DNA of 64,000 nt from Cryptomeria japonica. Its lineage: Eukaryota; Streptophyta; Pinopsida; Cupressales; Cupressaceae. Where the stretch lies: assembly GCF_030272615.1 (NCBI RefSeq), contig NC_081414.1:912893009-912957008 (forward strand). Direction: 5' to 3'. The stretch's first letter is position 1, and each line of letters starts with the position of its first letter. The notes below the pieces were generated by a model. That model was not told where the DNA came from. It did no database searches and saw nothing but the letters and a program-made list of their open reading frames with translations. A program made the translations under genes and the position numbers. Positions 54,790 through 64,000 of this stretch are shown here, piece by piece.

Positions 54790-55927
54790 ATGCAAAAAAA
54801 TTTATTGCTAATGGTGAAGACAAAGTTGAAAGGCCATGCTCTCTTTGCATTGACACAACTTCAATCCTCTAAGTGGCTTCTTGATTTGGGAGTCACATAT
54901 CATATGGAATCATCAAATGGTATGTTAAGCTCTTCTTTTGAGCATCGTTATTTTCCACCAATTTTGATAGGTAATAATACTCACACGAGTGTTAATGGGA
55001 GTGGTTCTATTGAGGTTGATAGTGGGACAATCAATAATGTTCTTTGTGTCTCTTTATTGTTTTCCAACTTCCTTTCCATGTACCAAATTACTCAAAGTGG
55101 GACAAGCAAGATAGTTAATGTTACCCCTGATTCAACACTCATCAGAGATCTTCATAGTAGATAGCTTATTGCAGTTGGCAATGTTGATCATGCATCTCAA
55201 TTATACGAGTTCTCTCATTTTTCTCTAATTGAGCATGCAATTCCATTGACTAGTCCCTTCTCTCATGCATCAAGAGTAGATTAGGTATATGAGGAGAGGT
55301 TTGGTCACTTGAACCTATGTGTGCTTTATTCATCCATAGTGGTTCTTGAGACTTGTGTTGATCCCCCTCCGCGTCTTGCTTCTTCAGAGATCTATACTTC
55401 TACTAGTTGATTGTTCCCTTCCAGTTTCACTGGAGTGGGATGAGTACTTGCTAGATATTGTAGGGTTATTCAATACATCACACACTCCAAACATTAGAGA
55501 CATGATTGAGGATATTTCGTTCTTCATTGATGGCAACTTGAGCATTCTTGTCATCCCATTTTCAATGCCTTCATAGGTTTCTCATTAGGTTCCTTCATAG
55601 TTGTTTGATCTTACTTTAGTTGCTCTAGCATATCACGATTCATACATATGGGTAGTTGAGAAATCCTCCATTGCACACAACATGAGACTATTCCTTCCAC
55701 CTCCTTTCACAGAGTTATTTCAGCCTTGGCTATTTGATTTGTGTCTTCCCAGGGGAGGAATGTGGTTTGCCACTCTTGGATCTTCATTTGCATTCATCCT
55801 TGAGCCTTCCTCCTCGACATTGGAGATCCTCTCTTATGGGAGGATACATTGTCTCTTATTTTCTCTCATATGGGGGGATATTCAATGTGCTATTGTGATA
55901 TATTCAATACTTGGCAAGACATCTTGA
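54790..55927 (+). pseudogene. protease-like remnant and acidic non-pol ORF, frame-broken
   Basis: 54790-55164 reads WLLDLGVTYHME (protease-like, the D-S-G altered), then NNVLCVSLLFSNFLSMYQIT and PDSTLIRDLHS. After a TAG it continues with DHASQLYEFSHFS and ERFGHLN. The acidic domain follows in another frame (55346-55576): LPVSLEWDEYLLDIVGLF and IRDMIEDISFFIDGN. This aligns with LPASVDWDDYLTNIASLF and LGDIIDDIHLLFVED of the element at 12601-13512. No integrase or RT block lies between it and the 3' LTR. Further 3', TTCCCAGGGGAGGAATG (55750) and CTCTCATATGGGGGGA (55862) have counterparts in the first element too. Confidence 0.7.
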
Positions 55928-56134
55928 TTCATTCGTGCTACTCACATGTACTTTCTTTTTCATTTATTTTTCTCTCTTTTGGAGAGGGGTTTTTTTTCCA
56001 CTAGGTTTTTCTCCATTCGTGAGAGTTGAATGGGATTAAATTGCATTGGTTTTTATATGAGTACCCAATCAAGCCCAGTGCTCATTCATGCATGCCTTCA
56101 TATTAACTTTTTAGAATTTAATCTTAAGGGGTTG

Positions 56135-56535
56135 TGTTGGAAAAATTATAACACTTTTTTCTAATTATTTATTATTTGGGTTCTTTAATTAGTTTTTCCC
56201 TTAAGCTAAACTTAGGTGCTCTTTCCTTTTATCAAATTAGGCTAATAATAGCTTTTAAGTTGTCTCATTTATTATGATTGTGACACTTGACACTAACTAA
56301 TTTAATCTTTCATTAGGGTTTTGCATCTAAGGTTTCATTCATTTGTGTCTAAGGATCCATTCATTTATAGTAATGTATCTTCAATATTGTATCTCCAATA
56401 ATCTTGTGTGCAATAATACAAAATTATCAGGTTGTTATGGAGCATATTATCGATATTTGCTTAATATCTTTTGTTTAATAGGTGTTTTGCTTCTAGATGA
56501 TTCTGGCTCTTGTGGTTGTATTATCAACTTCTACA
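56135..56535 (+). repeat. 3' LTR of the non-autonomous element
   Basis: TGTTGGAAAA...TTCTACA, 401 bp, right after TTAAGGGGTTG. The host copia RT resumes at 56537 on the minus strand. Confidence 0.72.
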
Positions 56536-56536
56536 A

Positions 56537-56962
56537 CCTCGTTGTTACCATTAAACGAGATGTAATCAACACGCAAGACAATAGTCAGTAATTGATCATC
56601 AATAACCTTAAATATAAACACAGTGATCCTCTTCACTTCTAACATAACCCAAATTTAATGCAAATGCATCAAAATTCTGGTACCACATCCTTGGTGATTA
56701 TTTCAAACCACACAGTGATCGTTTTAACCTACAAACCAAGTGTTATTTTCCTTTCTCAATACAATCATCACGTTGTTGCATGTGAATCTCTTCTTTGAGA
56801 TCCCCGTGTAGGAAATAAGATTTTAACATCCATTTTCTCAACCTCAAAATCACAAGTAGCATTAATAAATAATAGGAATCTAATCGAGGTTATCTTAGTA
56901 ATAAGAGATAATATTTCACCAAAATCAACTTCCTCTATTTGGGAGTAGCCCTTGGTCGCCAA
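56537..56962 (-). pseudogene. copia RT, N-terminal half
   Basis: ATKGYSQIEEVDFGEILSL, TSIRFLLF and DFEVEKMDVKILF, then after a frame change KRSLCGLK, SPRMWYQNFDAF, and near the break a degenerate V-D-Y version of the YVDD catalytic box followed by GNNE. Continues at 53808. Confidence 0.82.
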
Positions 56963-57800
56963 TATAGCCTTGTACCGCTCTAACTAACCATCTACACCAA
57001 ACTTTTTAAATATACACTTACATCTAATGAGATTTATTCCTTTAAAAAAAGTAACAAGATCTTAGGTGTCACAACTATCCAAATCTGTCATCTCCTCCTA
57101 CATGGCTTCCATCCAAAAATTGATTTCCTCAGAAGACAGAGACTCTTAGAAAGATCTAAGTTCATCGTCAATACGTAGTAAAGCACATTTACAACAAAAT
57201 TCTAGTAGGCTATTACCTATCAACTAGATTATGTTGTCTTGTTGACCTTCTCAAAGGTGGAGTAAGAGATTCTCCTCATGTTCTTTCCTATTTTCAACTT
57301 CTTCTATTACAACAAACTCTTCACAACTTTCACTTTAACTCTCTTCTTTTTCTCCATCTTTTGGTCCATCTCACTATTCTTCACATGTGGATCTTCTTGC
57401 TTAGTTTCAAAACGCATTGTCTTTGTCTTTTCCTTTGGTTATTCTTCACCTAAGTCGGTTCTAAATTACTTGAAAATTACATCTCTATAAAAGGTCATTT
57501 TATGGGTTAGAGGATTCTAAAGCTTATAACCTTTTATATTCTCATCATATCCTACAAAGATGCATTTATGAGCTTTTGGATCCAATCTAGATCACTTCTC
57601 CTGAGGCACATGAATAAAAGTGTCACAACCAAAGACCCTTAAATTTGAAATTGAAGGCTTTTTAACCAATCATGTTTAATAAGGTGTTTTATAAACAAGA
57701 GCCTTACAGGAAGATCTATTAATTAAATAAAAAGTAGTTCCGACAACTTATGCCAAAAATCATTTATCGAACTTAGCACTACTTAACATGCTCCTAGCTC
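56963..57800 (-). pseudogene. copia integrase C-terminal region and linker to RT
   Basis: Minus-strand pieces: ARSMLSSAKFDK, VVGTTFYLINRSS, KTPY, SNLRVFGCDTFIHVP, DPKAHKCIFVGYDENIKGYK and LWNPLTHKMTFYRDVIF. These are the copia integrase end (VFGC...GY..YKLWNP block). Stops interrupt it. The N-terminal and catalytic parts are absent because the reading ends at the SINE. Confidence 0.8.
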
Positions 57801-57930
57801 AAGGGTGTGTGAGTAGCTAAGTTAGTGTGAGGGCGAGTCGTGAGGCATAGTGTTAGGCTAATGATCCCGATGCTATGCACCAATTCTAGTTCGATTCTTG
57901 CCAAAATTACCACAAATCCTATTAGAAAAA
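57795..57930 (+). mobile_element. tRNA-derived SINE
   Basis: AGTAGCTAAGTTAGTGTGAG and GCATAGTGTTAGGCTAATG give A-box-like words. CTAGTTCGATTCTTGCC (57886-57902) is a good B box. The body is short and ends TATTAGAAAAAAA at about 57930. It sits exactly where copia integrase reading ends. Confidence 0.55.
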
Positions 57931-59416
57931 AATTAAGTTATAGTGAGTCAAGCAAGATGTCTAGGGTTTTGTAGGAATTATGGTGGAAGAGATGGTTAGG
58001 TGTCGGATATGTTGGTTGAAAATTTTTCAAACTAGGTGAGTTTACAAAATTGTGGTTTCAACCACAACATGTGAGATTAAACCTCTCATAATTTATAAGG
58101 GAAGTCTCCCCCTTTAACTTACTACTATACTTTCTATAACAAGATACAACTTTCCATTTCTAATCTAAACTTGGGTGATGTATCATCTTATCCTCTTTTT
58201 TGAGAATAGATGTTAGTCTTTCCTCTTTCTTAAAAAAAGAGTTTACAATATAGAGCAACAATAATTCTTACAATTTTAATGTTACAAATTAACACAAAAT
58301 GTATGAATGATCAAGATACAAATAAGTAAAGAAGAAAAGTTTCTATAAAGCTCAAAGTCCTTCATTGCTTCTCCAGGATGGGACAAAGTGCTTAAGCTCA
58401 AAGTCTTAAAAAAAAAAAAACTATCCTATCAATCTTTCTTCAAATAATTTCTTCTATAACCCATGGTATCAAGTTAAGATATTCAAAGTAAAGCACAAGG
58501 TCTTTATCTTGATATCCTATTGCAACTTTGAACAATATTTATCCAAAATGATAAAATGAAGCTCAAAGTCTTCAAATTAAGATTTATTTTCCAAAACAAC
58601 ACAATAAAGCACAAAGTCTTCAAGGTGTTATCTTACTATATTTCAGCTAACTTTAATCTTGAAAATACCAATATGAAGCTCAAAGTCTTCAAAATGGTAT
58701 CACATTCACTAATTCCCAATTCTATTAACAAGAGCTGAAATATGACACAAAGTTCCCAAACCAACAATCGTTTCTACTGTTTAATGGTGTCTCCTCAACT
58801 ACAACTTTACTTGAGCAAAATAATAATTTACAACAATAATGAAATAAGAACACCCTTACCATAAATCACAATGAATCTAACACAAAGTTTAAATGCCAAA
58901 TCTTTATTCTTATTTGATCAAGTTTGTAAAATAACAATAGGAACACAAAGTTTCACTTTTGCTATTCACTTTGGCGGATTTTTGTTGCATATAGATTAAA
59001 TATTTTATAGCTCTATATTACAAAGAGCAACCTCATATATATAGGTGAGGTACGTTGAGAAAATCTAGGAAAAACTATGACTAAATCAAATAAGAGTCCT
59101 ATTTGACTTAGAACTTGTGCACATTTTAGATGCAAAAACTTGAATACAAAATGACACTTGAAGTGTCAATTGGAATTACAAAATGCCCCTAAACTAGAGA
59201 TGCATAAAAATGACTAAGTGTCTGGAGCCTCGTCTTATTCATCATTGTCTCCTTTTTTCTTCAAGAAATCTTCATATTGTCGCAAGGTAGCCTATATTTC
59301 ATAGTCATCTAGTCCCAATATGTTGAATCTGGCATCTGGAGTGGGGTTATAGAAATGGATTCGAAGAATTCCCAAAGTTGGACAAAAAAGACCAAAGACG
59401 TGGTTCATGAAGTTCA
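57931..59416. other. no gene; degenerate CAAAGTCTTC array at 58340-58955
   Basis: AGCTCAAAGTCTTCAA and close variants (AGCACAAAGTCTT, ACACAAAGTT) recur at about 58350, 58394, 58492, 58560, 58608, 58678, 58743, 58880 and 58941, 50-140 bp apart. The rest has no domain. Confidence 0.5.
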
Positions 59417-60008
59417 TTTCAGACTTATAAGTTTGATAAGCACTTGTGGAGGGTCAACAATCATATAGGTGCATATCAGACTTACAAGTCCAATATGATG
59501 CAAAAGACAAAGGAAAGAAATATTGTCTTTGGTGTGAATCGAGGTTATAACCCCGATTTACACCTAAGAAAGAATCATGGTGCAAGCTGAAGTTACAACC
59601 TTGATTCACACCAACTCTTAGCACTTGGCCAAATGCACAGGAAATGGTGTATGGTGACGCTAGGGCACCAACATGCATCGTTGGATAAGGCCTCAATGTA
59701 GTTTGTGGTTCTAGCCCCGACATACACCATTTTGAGAGGACTCAGTTTAGGTCATGGTTACGGCCTCGATTTACACCAGAATGGGCGAACTTGGTGCAAG
59801 TCGGGGTTATAACCCCGCCTTGCACCAGAATGGGAGGACTTGGATTTTAGGCCTTATGTGCAGTTCGGGTTTATAAACCTGACCTACACCTAACAAGATT
59901 TTTGACATGGCAATGAAGTGGTATAAATCAGGGTTACAAACCCAATTTGCACTTGACTATAAAATTTTAAGGGAAGTGTAATTCGAGGTTGTAAACCTGA
60001 TTTACATC
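59417..60008. repeat. array of 34-bp palindromes (hairpin repeats)
   Basis: At least eight copies of a self-complementary unit: arm GGTGNAANTCGGGG, centre TTATAA, complementary arm. Positions 59531-59564, 59579-59612, 59695-59728, 59744-59777, 59793-59826, 59857-59890, 59916-59954, 59975-60008. The copy at 59793 pairs at 16 of 17 positions. The copy at 59857 has T/A where 59793 has G/C in the inner stem, a compensatory change. Two older units precede (ACTTATAAGT near 59423, GACTTACAAGTC near 59480). Spacing 48-64 bp with one gap of 116. Confidence 0.9.
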
Positions 60009-60500
60009 AAAACACAAAAACTAACTTAAAAGGCTCAAAAAATGACCAGAACCTTCGAATCGAGAATGGAGGGTCCTAAATAATACATGAGGGAGAATGA
60101 AGACTACCTCAAAAAATGTTCTTAGATCACATGAGCTACAAATTGGACAAAATTTGTAGGGGTTATCCTATTTTTATGACATAGTAAAAAATGAGGACAA
60201 TAAGGTCGGAAGCCAAGCTACGAGAATAGAGTATGGTGCCTTCCAAGAAAGTTTTGAGAGGATGGCTCTCTTGGAAAAATCCTTGAGGTGTATGAAAAAG
60301 AACCTCGAGCATGTATCGAAATGGAATGGACAACAAAAGGATAAAGGCATTTTTTGGAATTGACACATTCAGCCAATGATTTTTCGAGACATTGAACACA
60401 AGTTTTAGAATGAAAAAACCTAAGCCTGAGAAGGTATGTATTGATGCTTCTTAGTCAATATCTTTAACTTTTCATATTGAAAGTGAATAATGGAAGGAAT
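60009..60500. other. no gene recognised; LINE 5' side
   Basis: Transition into the LINE. Minus-strand frames at 60163-60399 are shadows. The LINE start is not sharply marked. Confidence 0.4.
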
Positions 60501-60544
60501 TAATGACAATGCTAAGGCATAGAGGGTTTTTAATGAAATGGGCG

Positions 60545-62042
60545 GGAGAGTGGCCAACTTACTTTAGAGTCAGGAAATGGTGCAATGAGCATTGAGGGAA
60601 AAAATTCACTTTAAACACTCTTCCAAATAGTTTTTATTTGGTGGTATGTGAAAAGGATTTTGATAAAGCTTTGGTTCGTTTATGATTGGGGTATTGGTTT
60701 TTACTTAAGAGACTAGTCCCCTAATTTTGATCCATTAAAAGCGGGTATTAAAGAAATACCCACTAGATTAGGTTGTATTATCTGCCAAATGAATATTGGG
60801 ACCTAAAAAATTTAAAACTAATAGGGAATAAGCTTGGGAGATTTATCTATGCAAATGAAAAGGTAGAGAAGATGGATTTTAGTATCTATCCTAGAATTTG
60901 TATCTATTGGAGGCTCCATCCTCCTTTACAGAAGAATATTGAAATATGCGCCTCCGAAGGTGTGTGGGTTCAACAAATTGAGAATTGAGGAGACTATAGA
61001 AATTTGTAAGAAATGCAAGAGTTTGAAGCATCTAACAAAGGACTGTTGTACACAAAAAAGGGAAAGCGCTAGAGCATGATAGACTCCATTTAAAACCGCA
61101 AGATTTATGTAATGGTTTGGAATTGGCAAATGATATGGGGAAAGATGTTGTGATAAGGAGAAATTATGTTGGGTTTTTCAAACATAGAAAAGTTATAGAT
61201 TTTTTGTTTGGTTTAGGGGAGACTTGAATTATGGTGAATGGATTGACTAAGCTCCAAAAGGAAAGTAAATCCAATGGGGAGTGTGGAAGGAGGAGATATG
61301 ATAGGTGAAAGTATTATTTACAATATTTTTCCCCCCAATGATGTTGTGTAATAGAACGGTGAGGAAGTTTTTCAAATGGGTTGTGGGTCGAATAAGGAAG
61401 GTATTTTGCTGAAAGTTTATAGGAATGAAGGGAGGTAGGAAGGGTTGATGTTGCAATAAAATGTCCAAGTCGTGCTCCCCCTCTAAATAACAATGTATGG
61501 TTTTGGGGCGAAGTGTTTGTTTGGTGCGAAAATTAAATGATTTTCCTTGTGTGGATGACATTTTAAAATGGCAAGAGGACCGAGGTGCTTCTCTAGAAAG
61601 GGAAGGACTAGATGGATGGGAGGAAAAGGTTTTAAACCAACAGATACTTGATAAACTCTTTAATTATAATTAAGGTGCAAGGGTAGGAGAGAATTTGGAT
61701 ATCAACAGGGAAGCAACTTTAGATCCTCATGAGGAGTTGGGCAAGACTCAATACAAAGATATCCAGATCTCTCCCATAAGGAATCCAGATAACTCCTTGG
61801 AGGAAGAAAGAGAAATGAGGTAGCCTTTGAATGAAGGTTTGGAAGACATGGACTTTGCTCAAGATTTACAAGATGAAGATTTATCGAGTATGCAAGTAGA
61901 GGAAGGTATTTTTGATAAATGCTCTTCGGGTCAATCAAAAACAGAATTGGACAAAATTAAAATAGGGAAAAGAAGAAGGAAAGTGCCAAAGACTATTAAA
62001 CTAAATTGGAAATGGTTTGTAGTGCTAAGGGGAAAAGTAAAC
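60545..62042 (+). pseudogene. LINE ORF1 (DUF4283-like, CCHC knuckle)
   Basis: WPTYFRVRKWCNE and NTLPNSFYLVVCEKDFDKAL lead, through stops, to IRLYYLPNEYWDLKNLKLIG, NKLGRFIYANEKVEKMDF and YPRICIYW, the DUF4283-type RNA-binding region of plant L1 ORF1. A CX2CX4HX4C knuckle follows, CKKCKSLKHLTKDC (about 61008-61050). The C-terminal part is acidic then Lys/Arg-rich (61827-62042: GKRRRKVPKTIKL). Frame-broken. Confidence 0.8.
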
Positions 62043-62089
62043 TGAGATCCTAGGAAAAGGCATAGTCTTTTCTTGAGAATAAAGAGTTC

Positions 62090-62830
62090 TTTCATGGAAT
62101 GTCATAGCGATTGATCAAGAGGTGTCTTGATCAAACACATCTCTAAGATATTGTGAATTTGCAAGAAACTAAATCGAAAGGTAAAGATATTGATGTTTTT
62201 GAAAGAACATTATTTAGGTGGAAAGGGTTTTTTATGGAAGCTGAGGGAGCCTTTGGTGGCATAGGGTTGATTTGCAATGAAGGTATTGTTCTCTTGCAAG
62301 TAGTGAAGCAAGACAAAAGTTTCTAGATGGTTAGAATATTTTCAAAACCACTTAATAAGGTCTTTTTTCTCTCGAATGCTTATGGCCCTACAATGACTAT
62401 TGACAAAAAAAACTTGTGGAAGCAACTTTATGATGAGTTATGGGTTGATGATGAAACGATTTACATTTTGGGTGGTGATTTTAATGCTACCCTTGTTTTG
62501 TCAGATAAAAGGGGTGGAAATAATTGGCTTGGTTCTACCCATAAATATTTTAATGGTTTTGTTAATGAGAATGGGTTGTTGGAGAAAATTTAAATCTAGA
62601 GAATTTACCGAGACCAATCAAAGGCAAGGTTTTCTAAATATTGCAGAAAAACTTGACCATTTGTTTGTCTCGGGCAATTGGGCAAACATGCAATGGATCT
62701 TTGAGGTGGAAATTATTCCATTGATTGGTTTAGACCACTATCTTATATGTTTGATGATTCATGAAGATTCTACTCCAATTAAATTATTTTTCAAATTTGA
62801 AAACATGTGGATGCAGGTTGATGGTTTCAA
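62090..62830 (+). pseudogene. LINE ORF2 endonuclease
   Basis: DIVNLQETKSKGKDIDVFER, EGAFGGIGLICNEG, FLSNAYGP, then YILGGDFNATLVLSDKRGG (the GGDFN block of the APE-like endonuclease), LDHLFVSGNWA and GLDHYLICL (degenerate S-D-H block). A frameshift lies near 62590. Confidence 0.83.
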
Positions 62831-62976
62831 GGAGCTTATTATGTAGTGGTGGAATCAGACTTCAAATAGATATGACAACTTGGTATTTTGATTCTTCAAA
62901 CAATTATAATTTCTAAAGGAATGCCTCAAAAGATGGAATATAATGCAGTTTAAAAATATATTTTCAAAAAAACCCC

Positions 62977-63573
62977 TTGGAAATGAAGTTGGAGCATTTG
63001 CATTTGAAGGTGATTCATGAAGGTATGGAGGAGATAGACATTGTAGAAGAGAAAAAGCTAAACTTTAAGTATTTGAAAATCCTTGCTAGAGAGGAGATTT
63101 ATTGGCGACAAAAATATAGAGACACGTGGCTAACAAAGGGAGATCAAAACACAAAGTTCTTCCAAACCTCAGTTAAGGCTAGGCGATTGAGAAATAAAAT
63201 CTTTTCAATCAAGAATGGGGCAAGTCGGGAATTTAGGGAGCATGAAGATATAAACAATGAGGCAATGAGTTATGAACGTCGAATTTGTTGAATGGAGGAT
63301 TAGAGAAAGAGGTGTATAAGGATGAGGTAGGGGATGCTATCCCGAGTTGTGTTTTTGGTGACCCAAACAAAATACTAATGGAGCCTATTAGGTTGGAAGA
63401 GGTACGAACTACCTTATTTTCTTTGAGGGGAGAAAAAGCTCCTGGCCTTGATGGTTTTCTAGCCATTTTTTTAAAAAAATACTGGGACATTTTTGCTAAT
63501 GATATTTGGGGAGTGTTGGATGAATCAAGAAGTGGGGGTTTTGTATTGAACTATCTAAAAAATGTTAGACTTA
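62977..63573 (+). pseudogene. LINE ORF2, RT N-terminal part
   Basis: EEIYWRQKYRDTWLTKGDQN and TKFFQTSVKARRLRNKI, typical of the stretch before RT. After a frame change come IRLEEVRTTLFSLRGEKAPG and LDGFLAIFLKKYWD, RT block 1. Ends at 63573 without later RT blocks. Confidence 0.82.
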
Positions 63574-64000
63574 TGTGAATTTTGTCATTGATGTCAAACC
63601 CTATGATCTAATTAGGACTGAATGTAGCTTGTTGAGCAGCAGTGGAAAATAGGTATGTATGTGATGTTGAGTAGCAATGGAAGATATGTATGTATGCGAT
63701 ATTGAGCAACTCGAGGTATGTTGAAAGAATAATTTTTGAAAGATCCTTTGCTCTAAAATCTAGTGTTTTGCAAGTCATGGTTGAGTTTTTTTCTTTTGTA
63801 TCAAGTGTTGGTATTAGTTTCAACAATTGAATTGCTATCCAGATGTGTGTATTGCAATATGATCCATGATTTCTATGCTCTGGAATCTATAGCATTCGTA
63901 GCTTGAAGATGAAAGTTGATATGATTGGAATATGTGTATATGGGTCTAGTAGACCCTTGTTTTGCTCTAGTAATTGAAGCGTGTGTTCCAGTAATTGAAA
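63574..64000 (+). other. start of another retroelement, cut by the window edge
   Basis: TGTGAATTTTGTCATTGATG begins exactly where the LINE ends and looks like an LTR start. A 40-bp direct repeat (TTGAG-AGCA-TGGAA-ATA-GTATGTATG) occurs at 63631 and 63666, with a partial third at 63701. No ORF. The rest lies outside the window. Confidence 0.4.

Larger units (their letters stand above)
53809..56535 (+). mobile_element. non-autonomous copia-like element with acidic ORF, inserted in copia RT
   Basis: 5' LTR 53809 to about 54203 and 3' LTR 56135-56535, alike along most of their length (AAACTTAGG-GC, ATTATGATTGTGACACTTG, CAATAATACAAAA-AT-AGG). The primer-binding site TGATATTAAAGC (54205-54216) differs from the initiator-Met site only by three transitions. 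A polypurine-like TTAAGGGG is at 56124-56131. The interior is 1.9 kb with a protease-like remnant and the acidic domain shared with 12601-13512. Flanks GCCTT and ACCTC may be a decayed 5-bp duplication (two transitions). Removing it restores the order of the host RT. Confidence 0.8.
51944..57800 (-). mobile_element. Ty1/copia element, pol portion, broken by three later insertions
   Basis: Minus-strand order: integrase C-terminal part (57795 to about 57480), RT front (56962-56537), RT rear (53808-53387), RNase H (53198-52944), pol tail (52118-52035), then polypurine tract and LTR. It is interrupted by an LTR at 52119-52902 and a plus-strand element at 53809-56535, and bounded by a SINE at about 57795. 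Gag, protease and integrase N-terminus are missing. Many stops; long dead. Confidence 0.82.
60500..63573 (+). mobile_element. L1-type LINE (plant), 3'-truncated
   Basis: ORF1 with DUF4283-like region and zinc knuckle, then ORF2 endonuclease and the first RT block, in one orientation. It stops at about 63573, before the RT catalytic YADD. Many stops are at positions where related elements have Trp (TGG to TGA or TAG), consistent with deamination decay. Losing the 3' end rather than the 5' end is unusual for a LINE insertion and suggests a later insertion or deletion. Confidence 0.85.

Noticed and set aside
53809-56535. Firm 5-bp target duplication
   Set aside because: GCCTT and ACCTC match at only three of five bases; kept only as a possible decayed duplication.
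59417-60008. CRISPR-like array from regularly spaced palindromes
   Set aside because: Palindromes differ from each other and the between-unit sequence is not spacer-like in length; eukaryotic context.

Overview
The window is nuclear DNA of a large-genome plant, most likely a conifer (gymnosperm). The reasons are AT-rich sequence, dense and deeply nested LTR retrotransposons, plant-specific element domains (plant mobile domain, DUF4283-type LINE ORF1), and one housekeeping gene whose coding sequence spans 25.8 kb because two of its nine introns are 15.8 and 7.9 kb long. Nothing suggests a microbe, and there are no operons. The species cannot be read from the sequence.

The only host gene recognised is a cytosolic-type tyrosyl-tRNA synthetase on the minus strand, 49598 down to 23764. 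Ten exons with GT-AG borders join into one open frame of 400 codons plus stop, with HIGH-like (HIAQ) and KMSKS motifs. All else is repeat DNA.

Layout. 1-14479: a copia-like element (its left end lies outside the window) is split inside its gag zinc knuckle by a 12-kb minus-strand Ty3/gypsy element (276-12271). That element has 1% diverged LTRs, a primer-binding site, a polypurine tract, gag and protease, but no reverse transcriptase. It carries a triplicated 355-bp block, an antisense plant-mobile-domain ORF, and an array of hairpins whose stems co-vary. The copia host has a non-pol acidic ORF where integrase and RT should be. 14480-23763: retroelement debris and a 2.2-kb solo LTR with a perfect 5-bp duplication. 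23764-49598: the synthetase. Its large introns hold SINEs, a long inverted repeat, a 380-bp tandem repeat, a gypsy integrase split by another element, a second solo LTR with perfect duplication, a short non-autonomous LTR element, and a 68-bp minisatellite with 3-unit higher-order structure. 49599-58000: a minus-strand copia broken by an LTR, by a second copy of the acidic-ORF family, and by a SINE. 59417-60008: an array of 34-bp palindromes. About 60500-63573: a LINE cut off in its RT. 63574-64000: the start of another element.

The strongest candidates for something new are the two or three hairpin arrays in retroelement DNA, and the non-autonomous copia family with a conserved acidic domain, which has two independent members here. 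All domain calls are read by eye from translations; no search was run.
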